NCBI RefSeq assembly: GCF_037102585.1
Contig: NW_027043829.1
Span: forward strand, 3,534,001-3,598,000
Length of the DNA: 64,000 nucleotides
Direction of reading: 5' to 3'
From: Saccharomycopsis crataegensis
Lineage: Eukaryota; Ascomycota; Saccharomycetes; Ascoideales; Saccharomycopsidaceae
The notes beneath the pieces are model-generated. The model made no database searches. It saw only the letters and a list, made by a program, of their open reading frames with translations, and was not told the origin of the DNA. Shown piece by piece: positions 21,430 to 31,718 of the stretch (the stretch's first letter is position 1; each line of letters begins with the position of its first letter). Made by a program: the position numbers and the translations under genes.

Positions 21430-22366
21430 GATTTACTCATGAGAGTCTTGTAGGAGCATGTATTTGTGTACTGAATATTTGATCAGAATGTATTCATGAA
21501 TATGCTTTTGTGATACGTCTTCTGTTGAGAAATGTGCGAGAGATTGAAAAGTAGATTAAACGATGGCTATATGAGTTTATTATTCTAAGTATCTTATATC
21601 GTGATCTGTTTCTGTGCTTGTGATTCAAGGCGACGTGGAATGAAATTTGTAGACGGAAAAAAAAAAAATAGAAGTAGAAAAAATGGGAAAAAAAAATATG
21701 AGAAAAAAAAAACACAGACTACATTCTCTTAGTATACAACAACAAACAATTGTCCAAACTTTAATGTGATTATTACGAGAACGCAACAAACCTGCCGAGA
21801 ATCAAATTACTTCGAAACCTTAGTCAATTAATGGAAAAATGGCGAATTATGGTTGAAAGAAATGAATCAATCAATGTAGATCAAGTAAATTGGGCTGTGC
21901 ACACTGCAGTACTTTTGTCCTCCCTTACTTGGGATGGCATGGGGCCCTTCCAGGGCTGTTTTAAATTGATAATTCAATTTAGAATGAAAGCAAGTCGATT
22001 TAAGGAACGTTGGCTATAATATAGTGTCATTTAGCTGCGCCATGCTGGCCTGGTTTTCAATAATCATATAAATATAAATTATGGAGAGGAAAAAAAGTGC
22101 AGTTTGATTATATGACGCAGAAATAATGACTGGCTGGGAACTACTCAAAGAATATAATATATAGGTTCAAACAGCTATTGTAAATTTGATGATTTGGTAG
22201 TGGATATCTACTAACAGATTTTGCTACAAAAAATAACCGTTGCGTGCCTTCAGAATCAGTTATAAACAGAACTGAGGCCAAAGAAAAGTGAATGCCCGAA
22301 GGGAACACTATCATATTGGCAGCATATTAACCATTTACTGAAAAGGTTTGAGGATAATATTGGCGT

Positions 22367-22388
22367 ATGAATGAATGAATGAATGAAT
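22367..22388. repeat. ATGA tetranucleotide repeat
   Basis: About five and a half tandem copies of ATGA/GAAT in intergenic DNA. A simple microsatellite with no coding context. Confidence 0.8.
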
Positions 22389-22774
22389 TGTATATTAACG
22401 AGTCACAGAGGTTCTAAATAACATGCAAGCCGGGCATTTCATGCCGGTCTTTCTAATAGATAAGTATAATACTATAACTTTCTCACAACCTCACACTCCT
22501 TGCTTTAAGAATTAATCACATCACCGGTAAAAAACTCAACAATCAAGATTATTAAGGAAAAAAGGTGCAATGTGAAAATATGAGATGAAGTCACTAGTGA
22601 ATTACCCATCACTAGGAGCTTCATGAACTGAGATGGAGGTCTTTGTTGAGGGGTTTTGGCACTATATCTCAAATACTAAGTATTTTCAATGTAGTGACCA
22701 TCAGAATTCTGGGGGGATAATAAAAATAAAAATAATAAAAATCAAAAAAATAATAAAATCCAAGTAAAAAATAA

Positions 22775-22895
22775 TTCAAATAATCAAATAGACCAAATAA
22801 TTCAAATAAGTCAAAATAACCATGTAAACCAAATAAACCAAATAGACCAAATAAACCAAATAAACCAAATGAACCAAATGAACCAAATAAATCAA
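22775..22895 (+). repeat. AACCAAATA minisatellite
   Basis: A run of degenerate 9-bp units of the type (A/G)AACCAAAT. At least seven near-perfect copies lie between about 22826 and 22890, with more decayed CAAATAA-type copies before them. One strand is almost free of G, so the tract is strand-asymmetric. It ends about 65 bp before a tRNA gene. Confidence 0.75.
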
Positions 22896-22960
22896 GCCGT
22901 TACCCGGCCTTTTCTGAAATATCTGGACTTGATATTGACTCTGTAAATACGAAACATCGT

Positions 22961-23034
22961 GGTTTCGTGGTCTAGTTGGTTATGGCATCTGCTTAACACG
23001 CAGAACGTCCCCAGTTCGATCCTGGGCGAAATCA
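22961..23034 (+). tRNA. tRNA-Val (anticodon AAC)
   Basis: A 74-nt cloverleaf with acceptor stem GGTTTCG/CGAAATC and discriminator A. A box is TGGTCTAGTTGG and B box is GGTTCGATCC-like (AGTTCGATCCT). The anticodon stem CTGC/GCAG closes loop TTAACAC, giving anticodon AAC (Val; the A is normally edited to I). There is no intron. A run of eight T follows directly as the Pol III terminator. It is nearly identical to yeast tV(AAC). Confidence 0.97.
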
Positions 23035-24850
23035 TTTTTTTTGTAAAATTTTTGAATGTAAATCTTTTTTTCGGTTACCTTTTTGAAGCCATCATAATGG
23101 CTTCAAATATTACTTACTACCTGATCTCGAACACTTCACTCAAGGATTCATGGAGAAATAAATCGTTTAAAAAAATTTTCGAGTCTACCAGGTGCATCTA
23201 GAGAAATCTTATAACTTTGTTAGAATCAACTATTTCCAGCTATCCCTGTAATAGTATTGATTTATGCCATTGTCTGTTTTTTTGATTAATGGTTTCGTAG
23301 ATTATCACCATTTCCAAGAAAACAAAGAAACTTGAGTGAATTTTTCTTATCTTTTTTTTTAAAAAAAAAAAAAAAACATTGAATTTAAAGGAGATCCCTA
23401 CTTACTACCTTCTTTATAAGAGGGCTATCCAGTTTCGCAACACGTGCTTTATTTCTCAATTTCCTCCAAGCAAATAATTTGAGTAATCTTTACAATGTAT
23501 CGAGAGCGAAAAAAAAAAAAGAGCATCGTTGGATAAGGAAGATTTCATGGCCATGGATGGTAAAGTTTTTGAACTCTGTTGGGTTTTACAGAAGAAGACT
23601 CCCAAAAATCAAAAATATATATCCCTAATTTAAATATAATTTCAAAGTACTACTATTGAAGATCATTTATTGATATATCATATTCAAATAACTTATTTAA
23701 ATTTAAGAAGTACACGCCTTAATGCTTCCTGCTGGCTACACTCCATTCTTCTGCCTTTGTTTTTATTGCTTGCTTCATTCTCATCATATTCCTATCTGGC
23801 TTTAAGAATTTTTCATTTTGTTTTCTAAAATATAATTTCAATATCTAGTACATGTTTCTTTTTCTTTAGACTTCTTTATTCACGCTCATTATAAATCGTA
23901 GTAGAATGAGGTCGTACTATGAAAGGAGAAATTGACTGTCTTATTTTTATCGACAATTATGCGGAGAGGGCCTCCACGAAAGATGACCTCTCAATATATT
24001 AAAGAAAGTGATATCTGTATCAAATAAGAAACAACAATATCCTTTTTCAGCTCTTAAATCTGTTGCTAAATATACTTCCACCTACTGCTGGTGGCTGTCA
24101 CTTATGGCTAACCAAAATAACATAAAAAAAAAACTTCTGTGTTTTTATCTTCCTGTCATTCGTTATAACTACTAAATTCGTTATTATCAAATCATTCCAA
24201 GAATTTAGTATTTTTTACTGCACACCTCCAGTATTAGCTGTGTTCCTCCTAAAAAATAAAAGAGTTATATCTACCTCTGTACCTGTGTCAATGAATAAGG
24301 TGAGGCCCGGCAACAGAGGATAAGGTTATAATGGAAGCACACTATAATAGTAAACTGCGCCTCCCGGAAAATTAGGCCGATGGATCCAGAGAGCTATATA
24401 AAAGAGACTCCAATACACTGCAAATAAGTATAAAAGTAAGAATAAAAAGTATCCATTCTCAGTATCAGACTTGTAGCCATTGCAGATCTATATTCTCCAA
24501 GTCTTTTTAGAGTTGTGGAGTATTTGTGATCAGAATCTATTGAGTTATTATTCAACCAGACTTTACTGCATTCAATAATTGTTAATGCATTTTTTTTCAA
24601 TACATGTCTATAAGATATTCATAAAATGTATCTTTACCATGAACTTTCTAAATCATGGTGAATGCAGAAGCATGCTGACAAGGACATGTGCGTTTAAGTA
24701 ACACCTTTTTTGGAAATCCAAATCACATGATTAACAGAAGCAAATTCGTTGGACGTCCAATGTGAGGTTCGAATTTGCCATCCGAAATTACAATCATTTA
24801 TGTAGACCCTGTATCTATAATCACAACCATATAACAAGTTTTTGGGAAAG
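23035..24850. other. Long gene-poor region upstream of PIM1
   Basis: 1.8 kb between tRNA-Val and PIM1, A/T-rich with homopolymers. There is a strong TATA (TATATAAAAG, about 24395-24404) some 450 bp before PIM1, within a segment (about 24289-24604) that starts near TG and ends near CA and could be a decayed solo LTR. A nested palindrome with a CCAAT box lies at 24740-24778. No convincing protein gene is present. Confidence 0.5.
24740..24778. promoter_or_regulatory. Nested palindrome with GACGTC core in the PIM1 promoter
   Basis: A perfect 12-bp palindrome TTGGACGTCCAA (24749-24760) is flanked by perfect 9-bp arms GCAAATTCG (24740-24748) and CGAATTTGC (24770-24778). A CCAAT pentamer overlaps it at 24757-24761. 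It lies 73-111 bp before the PIM1 ATG. A bZIP or HAP-type site is possible; this is inference. Confidence 0.55.
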
Positions 24851-27800
24851 ATGGCAATCTTCCTGAGACATGTTTCTAAACTAGTCACCGCTAATTTGCA
24901 TGCTACTCGTAGCAGAAGCTTAATAAATCATGGAAGGTTTGCAAACTCAATACGAAATGCTGCATCCATTAGTATCCGGCCTTCATCTCATTCACTAGGT
25001 TTTAATGAGCAACAAAACATCGATGAATATATTTCTTCTACAAAGTACCATCAAGTTACCCCTGATGCTTCAGGGTTCATGAAGAATTATGCGGGGCTCA
25101 AGGAAGGTGTAGCAAAGTATCATCTGCTTACAAATGAAGCTTTGTTAGTAGAAAAATTGAACTTGAACAAACTGAAAGAAGATCCAGTGAAACAAGACAA
25201 GGAAACTAGTATTGACAAGCTGAAAGATGAGAAACCAGCTGAAAAAGATAACGAAAAAAAGAAAGAGGATGGGGAGGTGGAATCTACTATCAAGAATGAA
25301 GACTCAGTGTCTAGAAATTCCAGTGAATCATCGGCCAAATCATCATCATCTTCTCCTTCAAGCAATAATAACAATAATAATGATAATAACGATGGAAATG
25401 ATAGAAATAACAAAAATGGAAAAAATGATTCGTCACCAGGGATTCCAAAGATCTATCCTCAAATAATGGCTTTACCAATTTCTCGTAGACCATTGTTCCC
25501 AGGTTTCTACAAGGCAGTGGTGATTTCCGATCCACAAGTTATGAAAGCTGTCAAACAAATGTTAGAGAAAAGACAGCCTTATATTGCTGCCTTCTTATTC
25601 AAGGATGAAAATGCTGAGTCCGATGTCATCAATAGTCCGGATGAAATTTACCCAGTCGGGGTTTTCGGGCAAATCACCAGTGTTTTCCCTTCAAAAGATG
25701 AAAAAACTAACGTTGAAACCATGACTGCCCTCATTTATCCTCATAAAAGAATTACTTTAGCTGATGGTAAATTCACACCACCAAAGTCCGAGGAGGAAAT
25801 TGAAGTTTATAAGACTAATAGAGCAAAGATGTTCGAAGAAGAGGTTATTGCTGATATGGCAAAAGAAGGGAAGAAATTGGTCGAATCCAAGGACAAGGAT
25901 TTGTCAAAGGATAATGAAGCTGAGGTCACCAAGTCTGAAGATCAAAATTCTCAATACTTGAAAGAAAAAGAAGTTAGAATCTTGGAAAAGATGGATGACG
26001 AAGAGGCTGAGAATCCTACCGCGTTTTTGAAGAATTACTGTGTTTCTCTAGTCGACGTTAGTCCATTGGAAGATGATCCATTCGACAAGAAGTCCCCAGT
26101 GATTACTGCATTGACTTCAGAGATTTTGAAAGTATTCAAGGAGATTAGTCAATTAAACACCATGTTTAGAGAACAAATTGCCACCTTTAGTGCCTCTATT
26201 CAATCAGCAACCACTAATATTTTTGAAGAGCCAGCTAGATTGGCAGATTTTGCCGCAGCAGTCAGCGCTGGTGAAGAGAAAGAATTACAAGAAATCTTGG
26301 ATTCTCTTGATATTGAAACCCGTTTGAAGAAATCCTTGATTGTTTTGAAGAAAGAATTGATGAATGCGGAATTACAGAATAAGATTTCCAAGGATGTTGA
26401 GGGAAAGATCCAAAAAAGACAGCGTGAATACTACTTGATGGAACAATTGAAAGGTATCAAACGTGAATTAGGTATTGATGATGGGCGTGATAAATTAATT
26501 GAAACATTCAAGAAGCGTGTGGAGAAATTGAAGTTACCAGAGCAAGTGGAGAAAATCTTTAACGATGAATTGACAAAGCTTAGCACTTTAGAAACAGCTA
26601 TGTCGGAATTTGGGGTGGTGAGAAATTATTTGGATTGGATTACACAATTGCCTTGGGGCTTGAAATCCAAAGAAAGATATAATATTCCTAAAGCCCTCAA
26701 GATCCTTGATGAAGACCATTATGGATTGAAGGATATTAAAGATCGTATTTTGGAATTTATCGCTGTGGGAAAATTACTTGGTAAAGTTGATGGAAAGATC
26801 TTATGTTTTGTTGGCCCACCGGGGGTTGGTAAGACTTCTATTGCTAAGTCTATTGCCCGTTCATTGAATAGAGAATACTTTAGATTCAGTGTTGGTGGGA
26901 TGACCGATGTGGCAGAAATCAAGGGTCACAGAAGAACTTATATCGGTGCTTTACCAGGAAAGGTTGTTCAAGGTTTGAAGAAAACCCAAGCTGAAAACCC
27001 ATTGATCTTGATTGACGAAATTGACAAGATTGGTTTTGCCGGGGTTCATGGTGATCCATCTGCAGCCTTATTGGAATTGTTGGACCCTGAACAAAATAAC
27101 ACTTTCATGGATAATTACTTAGACGTTCCAATAGACTTATCTAAGGTTTTGTTTGTTTGTACCGCCAACAGTCTTGATACCATTCCTAGACCATTGTTAG
27201 ACAGAATGGAAGTTATTGAAATCGCTGGTTATATTGCTGAGGAAAAAGTTAAGATTGCCGAAAACTATTTGATCCCACAAGCCAAGGAAACTAGTGGGTT
27301 GAAAAACGCTAAGGTGGGTTTGACAGATGAAGCCATCGAAGTTTTGATCAAACAGTATTGTAGAGAAAGTGGTGTGAGAAACTTGAAGAAACAAATCGAA
27401 AAAGTTTATAGAAAAGCTGCTCTTAAGGTTGTTAAACAAATCGATACTGAACCCCCAGAAGAAGAAAGTTTGGAAGATTCTAAACAAACTTTATCTGAAG
27501 AAAAGAGTGAAGATAGTACCAAATCAGCTAAGCAGTTGGCTGATGAAAAAGTCAATGAAGAAGTGGAGGAAATTGTTAAAGAAGCTGAACCTTCCGACAC
27601 AGACGTTAATAAATCAGCAGAATCATTGAATCAAGAATCTGAAGAACCAAAATCTTCTGTGGCAAGTGAGGTGGAGACTGGTGTGTCAAAGGAAGATCAA
27701 ATTACCATTCCTGAAGAGCTTAACATAACAATTGCTCCAGAGAATCTTAAAGAATATATTGGTCCAGCTATATACACCAGTGACAGGTTATACGAAACCA

Positions 27801-28435
27801 CCATTCCTGGGGTGGTGATGGGCTTAGCGTGGACCTCTATGGGTGGTACTGCGTTATATGTTGAATCTGTGCTCAGCCATCCGATCGATGAAAATTCTCA
27901 TGCCCATCTTGAAAGAACAGGTCAGTTGGGTGATGTGATGAAGGAATCATCTACAATTGCTTATTCTTTCGCCAAGATGTTTTTGTCCAAGAATTATCCA
28001 AAGAATAGATTCTTTGAAAAAGCTTCAATTCACTTACATTGTCCAGAAGGCGCTGTTCCAAAAGATGGGCCTAGTGCTGGTGTTACAATGGCCAGTTCGT
28101 TCTTGTCATTAGCATTGAATAAACCATTATCCCCAACCGTTGCTATGACTGGGGAGATCACTCTTACTGGTAAAGTATTGAAAATTGGAGGATTAAAGGA
28201 AAAGACAATTGCTGCTAAAAGATCTGGAGCCACGACCGTTATTTTCCCCAAAGACAACTTGGTTGACTGGGTAGAACTCCCAGAGAATGTCAAGGAGGGA
28301 TTAGACTACCTTGCGGCTGACTGGTACGGTGAGGTCTTCCATAAAATTTTCCCAGATGTTACTGCTGAAGAAGGCAATACAGTTTGGAAGAAGGAGTTTG
28401 ATGCTATTGATGAGAAAAAAGAGAAAAAGGATTAG
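24851..28435 (+). CDS. PIM1: Mitochondrial Lon protease Pim1
   Basis: This ATP-dependent serine protease of the mitochondrial matrix degrades misfolded proteins and supports mtDNA maintenance. The first ATG is 24851 (the codon run before it has no ATG), giving 1194 aa (yeast 1133). A basic presequence starts MAIFLRHVSKLV, followed by an acidic/Ser/Asn linker (residues about 100-200). Next come the Lon substrate-binding domain (IMALPISRRPLFPGFY), AAA+ Walker A GPPGVGKTS (about residue 654), Walker B LILIDEIDK, and the protease domain with catalytic Ser in PKDGPSAGVTM and Lys in TGKVLKIGGLKEK. An unusual acidic E/S/K insertion of about 90 residues separates the AAA+ and protease domains, as in other fungal Lon proteins. 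Confidence 0.97.
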   Translation: MAIFLRHVSKLVTANLHATRSRSLINHGRFANSIRNAASISIRPSSHSLGFNEQQNIDEYISSTKYHQVTPDASGFMKNYAGLKEGVAKYHLLTNEALLVEKLNLNKLKEDPVKQDKETSIDKLKDEKPAEKDNEKKKEDGEVESTIKNEDSVSRNSSESSAKSSSSSPSSNNNNNNDNNDGNDRNNKNGKNDSSPGIPKIYPQIMALPISRRPLFPGFYKAVVISDPQVMKAVKQMLEKRQPYIAAFLFKDENAESDVINSPDEIYPVGVFGQITSVFPSKDEKTNVETMTALIYPHKRITLADGKFTPPKSEEEIEVYKTNRAKMFEEEVIADMAKEGKKLVESKDKDLSKDNEAEVTKSEDQNSQYLKEKEVRILEKMDDEEAENPTAFLKNYCVSLVDVSPLEDDPFDKKSPVITALTSEILKVFKEISQLNTMFREQIATFSASIQSATTNIFEEPARLADFAAAVSAGEEKELQEILDSLDIETRLKKSLIVLKKELMNAELQNKISKDVEGKIQKRQREYYLMEQLKGIKRELGIDDGRDKLIETFKKRVEKLKLPEQVEKIFNDELTKLSTLETAMSEFGVVRNYLDWITQLPWGLKSKERYNIPKALKILDEDHYGLKDIKDRILEFIAVGKLLGKVDGKILCFVGPPGVGKTSIAKSIARSLNREYFRFSVGGMTDVAEIKGHRRTYIGALPGKVVQGLKKTQAENPLILIDEIDKIGFAGVHGDPSAALLELLDPEQNNTFMDNYLDVPIDLSKVLFVCTANSLDTIPRPLLDRMEVIEIAGYIAEEKVKIAENYLIPQAKETSGLKNAKVGLTDEAIEVLIKQYCRESGVRNLKKQIEKVYRKAALKVVKQIDTEPPEEESLEDSKQTLSEEKSEDSTKSAKQLADEKVNEEVEEIVKEAEPSDTDVNKSAESLNQESEEPKSSVASEVETGVSKEDQITIPEELNITIAPENLKEYIGPAIYTSDRLYETTIPGVVMGLAWTSMGGTALYVESVLSHPIDENSHAHLERTGQLGDVMKESSTIAYSFAKMFLSKNYPKNRFFEKASIHLHCPEGAVPKDGPSAGVTMASSFLSLALNKPLSPTVAMTGEITLTGKVLKIGGLKEKTIAAKRSGATTVIFPKDNLVDWVELPENVKEGLDYLAADWYGEVFHKIFPDVTAEEGNTVWKKEFDAIDEKKEKKD

Positions 28436-28476
28436 ATTAGCGATATAATTGTTTAAGATATTCGTGTAAATATATG

Positions 28477-28489
28477 TTATTATTATTAC

Positions 28490-28528
<39 letters not shown>
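28477..28528. repeat. ATT trinucleotide microsatellite
   Basis: About 17 ATT units with one ACT interruption, in the PIM1 3' flank. Probably length-variable. Confidence 0.85.
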
Positions 28529-28529
<1 letters not shown>

Positions 28530-28766
28530 GTTTCCCCAGTAGTCATGCGTATACATTGCCGGCGTTGATAGAATCATCATCATCGGGTGGCAAAACTTGC
28601 AAAAAAGTGGCAAAACACTGATTTAAAAACAGTAAAGCTATGAGAGCCAAAGAATCCCCACCGTTTCACCAGCACGTACCAACCACCACCATACAACCGC
28701 CAGGATCCTTCATTCCCTCGCTGGTGCCCGATGGTTTGCCCACTGGTTGCTGGACCCAAGGCCGCG

Positions 28767-28779
28767 GAATCTTCTAGAT
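28767..28779 (+). promoter_or_regulatory. Heat-shock element in KAR2 promoter
   Basis: GAATCTTCTAGAT fits nGAAnnTTCnnGA, three alternating Hsf1 half-sites, about 180 bp before the KAR2 ATG. Yeast KAR2 carries an HSE in a comparable place. Confidence 0.65.
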
Positions 28780-28821
28780 GGCGTTTGGGTACGCGGCACG
28801 TGGAAGAGAAGCTGCGAGAAA

Positions 28822-28828
28822 CAGCGTG
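28822..28828 (+). promoter_or_regulatory. UPRE core CAGCGTG in KAR2 promoter
   Basis: CAGCGTG equals the core of the yeast unfolded-protein response element bound by Hac1. It lies 55 bp downstream of the HSE and 33 bp upstream of the TATA box. Confidence 0.65.
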
Positions 28829-28860
28829 GCAGTTGGGCGGTGGAAAATTGTCGACCCGAT

Positions 28861-28867
28861 TATAAAA
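28861..28867 (+). promoter_or_regulatory. KAR2 TATA box
   Basis: TATAAAA, 97 bp before the KAR2 start codon. Confidence 0.65.
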
Positions 28868-28957
28868 CAGGGTGCGATTCTTCATTTTCCAAATTTCTGC
28901 AGTTACATACAAACAAGTGATATCATACATCCATCGTTTCAGAACATAGATAGAACT

Positions 28958-30985
28958 ATGGTGCAACGCTTTGGGAAGAAGAACCTCGTGTTGGCAATCT
29001 TTGCCATTCTCTACGCCTTTTTATTTGTCAGTGGGCCATCTCTTATTCAAGCGGTCAACGCTGAAGATGAAGACGCCGTCGACAATTACGGAACCGTCAT
29101 TGGTATCGATTTGGGTACCACTTACTCCTGTGTCGGTGTCATGAAGTCCGGGAAAGTTGAAATTTTAGCTAATGACCAAGGTAACAGAATCACTCCATCC
29201 TGGGTCAGTTTTACTGAAGAAGAAAGATTGGTTGGTGACGCTGCCAAAAATCAAGCAGCTGCCAACGCTAAGAATACCGTTTTCGACATTAAACGTTTGA
29301 TTGGTTTGAAATATAACGACAAGTCTGTCCAAAAAGATTTGAAACACTTGCCATTTTCTGTTGTAAATCAAGACAATAGACCAGTGGTTCTGGTGGAATA
29401 CAAAGGTGATGAAAAGAAATTCACCCCAGAAGAAATCTCCGCCATGATTTTAGGTAAGATGAAGTCTATTGCTGAAGATTACTTGGGTAAAACAGTCACC
29501 CATGCCGTTGTCACTGTTCCAGCCTACTTCGACGATGCTCAAAGACAAGCTACCAAGGACGCTGGTACCATTGCTGGATTGACCATTTTACGTATTGTTA
29601 ATGAACCAACCGCTGCCGCCATCGCCTATGGTTTGGACCAAAAGGGTGAGCGTCAAATTGTCGTTTACGATTTGGGTGGTGGTACTTTCGATGTTTCCTT
29701 GTTGTCCATTGAAAACGGGGTCTTTGAAGTTTTGGCTACCGCCGGTGACACTCACTTGGGTGGTGAAGATTTTGATTTCAGAGTTGTCAGACATTTCCAA
29801 AAGATCTTGAAAAAGAAGTACGACGTTGATATTACTGGTAACACCAAGGCCATGGGTAAGTTGAAGAGAGAAGTTGAAAAGGCCAAGAGAACTTTGTCCT
29901 CTCAAAAATCTACCAGAATTGAAATCGACTCTCTCGCCGATGGTGTTGACTTCTCTGAAACTTTGACCAGAGCCAAGTTTGAAGAATTGAACATTGAATT
30001 GTTCAAGAAGACTTTGAAACCAGTTGAAAGAGTCTTGAAGGATGCTGGTGTCAAGAAGGATGAAATCGACGACATTGTTCTCGTTGGTGGTTCTACCAGA
30101 ATTCCAAAGGTTCAAGAGTTATTGGAAAAGTACTTTGACGGTAAACAACCTTCTAAGGGTATTAACCCAGATGAAGCTGTTGCTTACGGTGCTGCCGTCC
30201 AAGCCGGTGTCTTGTCTGGTGAAGAAGGTGTTGAAGATATCGTGTTGTTGGATGTTAATCCTTTGACCTTGGGTATTGAAACTACCGGTGGTGTGATGAC
30301 TAAATTGATCAACAGAAACACTGCTATCCCAACCAGAAAATCCCAAATTTTCTCCACCGCTGCTGAAAACCAACCAACCGTGTTGATTCAAGTTTACGAA
30401 GGTGAAAGAACTTTGGCCAAGGACAACAACTTGTTAGGGAAGTTTGAATTGACTGGTATTCCACCAGCTCCAAGAGGTGTTCCACAAATTGAAGTTACTT
30501 TCAACTTGGATGCCAATGGTATCTTAAAGGTCAACGCTGTTGACAAAGGTACTGGTAAGGCTGAATCTATTACTATCAATAATGATAAGGGTAGATTGTC
30601 TAAGGAACAAATTGAAAAGATGGTTGAAGAGGCTGAAAAGTACGCCAGCGAAGATAAGGAACTTAGAGAAAAGATTGAAGCTAAGAACGCCTTGGAAAAC
30701 TACGCTATCAGTTTGAAAAACCAAATTACCGATGGTGCCTTAGCTGAAAAGTTGGACGAAGACGACAAGGAAACTTTAGAAGATGCCGTTAAGGACACTC
30801 TTGAATGGTTGGAAGACAACTCTGATGATGCTACCAAAGAAGAACTTGAAGAAAAGAAGGAAGCCTTGTCCAAGGTTGCTTACCCAATAACTTCTAAGTT
30901 GTACGGTAGTGCCCCAGGTGCTGAAGATGAAGATTTCGAAGACGACGAAGATGAAGATGATGACTTCTTGCACGATGAATTGTGA
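28958..30985 (+). CDS. KAR2: ER Hsp70 chaperone BiP
   Basis: BiP is the ER-lumen Hsp70 for translocation, folding and UPR sensing. The frame is open further 5', but the ATG at 28958 begins a typical signal peptide ([26 protein letters not shown]), so I chose it; the product is 675 aa (yeast 682). The nucleotide-binding domain has [28 protein letters not shown] and [10 protein letters not shown]. The substrate domain follows, with an acidic tail ending in HDEL for ER retrieval. Codon use is strongly biased (GGT, AAG, TTG), as in highly expressed genes. The single CTG (codon 145, VV-CTG-VEY) sits at a polar position in other BiPs, consistent with Ser. Confidence 0.98.
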   Translation: MVQRFGKKNLVLAIFAILYAFLFVSGPSLIQAVNAEDEDAVDNYGTVIGIDLGTTYSCVGVMKSGKVEILANDQGNRITPSWVSFTEEERLVGDAAKNQAAANAKNTVFDIKRLIGLKYNDKSVQKDLKHLPFSVVNQDNRPVVLVEYKGDEKKFTPEEISAMILGKMKSIAEDYLGKTVTHAVVTVPAYFDDAQRQATKDAGTIAGLTILRIVNEPTAAAIAYGLDQKGERQIVVYDLGGGTFDVSLLSIENGVFEVLATAGDTHLGGEDFDFRVVRHFQKILKKKYDVDITGNTKAMGKLKREVEKAKRTLSSQKSTRIEIDSLADGVDFSETLTRAKFEELNIELFKKTLKPVERVLKDAGVKKDEIDDIVLVGGSTRIPKVQELLEKYFDGKQPSKGINPDEAVAYGAAVQAGVLSGEEGVEDIVLLDVNPLTLGIETTGGVMTKLINRNTAIPTRKSQIFSTAAENQPTVLIQVYEGERTLAKDNNLLGKFELTGIPPAPRGVPQIEVTFNLDANGILKVNAVDKGTGKAESITINNDKGRLSKEQIEKMVEEAEKYASEDKELREKIEAKNALENYAISLKNQITDGALAEKLDEDDKETLEDAVKDTLEWLEDNSDDATKEELEEKKEALSKVAYPITSKLYGSAPGAEDEDFEDDEDEDDDFLHDEL

Positions 30986-31718
30986 TTTTGATTAATGATG
31001 ATTTTGCGGGAGGTTTTTTTCTTTTTTTTTTTTCCCCAAAATTCTTTAAATTATCATTATTATTGATACAAGATAAAGAGGAAGAAAAAAAAAGGGATTT
31101 CCTATGAATTGATTGTATAACAGTTTTACCATTACTTTTTTTGTTTTTTAAATTTTTTTCATTACTTTTAAATATATATTTATACTACAATAACATTCAA
31201 GAACTTTGTAGAATTGGCGAGTCTCGGCAGTGGCCCACCCCCCCTGACTGGAACAATGTGGGACAAAAGAACTAGCGAAGTCCTACCTATCACTTACATA
31301 CACACAAAGAAACAAGCTAAAAAAGGTTGCTTGTCTACCACTGTCAAATGAGAGTTTTCTGATACATTGCCAAAGGGAGGGCTGTATTCCAGAACAGGCA
31401 TATTGCCTCCATATATCTGGCATTATCGCACTTGCACAGTTAAAAATTTTTTTTTTTTTTCTTTTTTTTTTTTCCTCTTTATTTTTATTTTTTTCCCTAA
31501 ATTTTTAAACATTCAAACACCACTGCGGCCCACCTTTCAGTTTTGTCCACACAATTCAGAAAAAAGAACCAGTAATAATAATAATAATAATAATAACATA
31601 GACAATATCTGATTGAAACATCAATCACAAACAAAATATTTTTCTCATTTTGTGCGAATAGTTCTGCCTTTTCTTTTCTGTTTATTTTTGTCGGAGTGAA
31701 TCATAACACAGCAGTATC
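30986..31718. promoter_or_regulatory. KAR2 3' flank / ZRC1 promoter
   Basis: 733 bases with long T-tracts (about 31014-31033 and 31447-31471), a short C-rich patch (31237-31245) and a TAA/AAT microsatellite (31572-31595) about 125 bp before ZRC1. I did not find a clear zinc-responsive element. No gene is visible. Confidence 0.45.

Larger units (their letters stand above)
21430..22960. other. Long gene-poor region upstream of the 1113-aa gene
   Basis: 1.5 kb without a convincing protein gene. It holds A-runs (21658-21715), an ATGA/GAAT tetranucleotide repeat (about 22367-22388), imperfect hairpins (22433-22456 and 22584-22622) and an A/T-rich minisatellite (22775-22895). The longest frames are under 80 codons and lack features. 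It could serve as an extended promoter for the minus-strand gene. Confidence 0.5.
28436..28957. promoter_or_regulatory. PIM1 3' flank and KAR2 promoter
   Basis: 522 bases. The first part has an ATT trinucleotide tract (about 28477-28528). The second part is the KAR2 promoter, with an HSE (28767-28779), a UPRE core (28822-28828) and a TATA box (28861-28867), in the expected order before the KAR2 ATG at 28958. The frame is open upstream of that ATG but has no signal-peptide sense. Confidence 0.7.

Noticed and set aside
22961-23201. 80-codon frame across the tRNA
   Set aside because: It reads through the tRNA gene and its terminator; no protein sense.
28778-28957. A 60-codon N-terminal extension in frame with KAR2
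   Set aside because: It covers the UPRE and TATA box and would bury the signal peptide; the ATG at 28958 starts a standard signal sequence.
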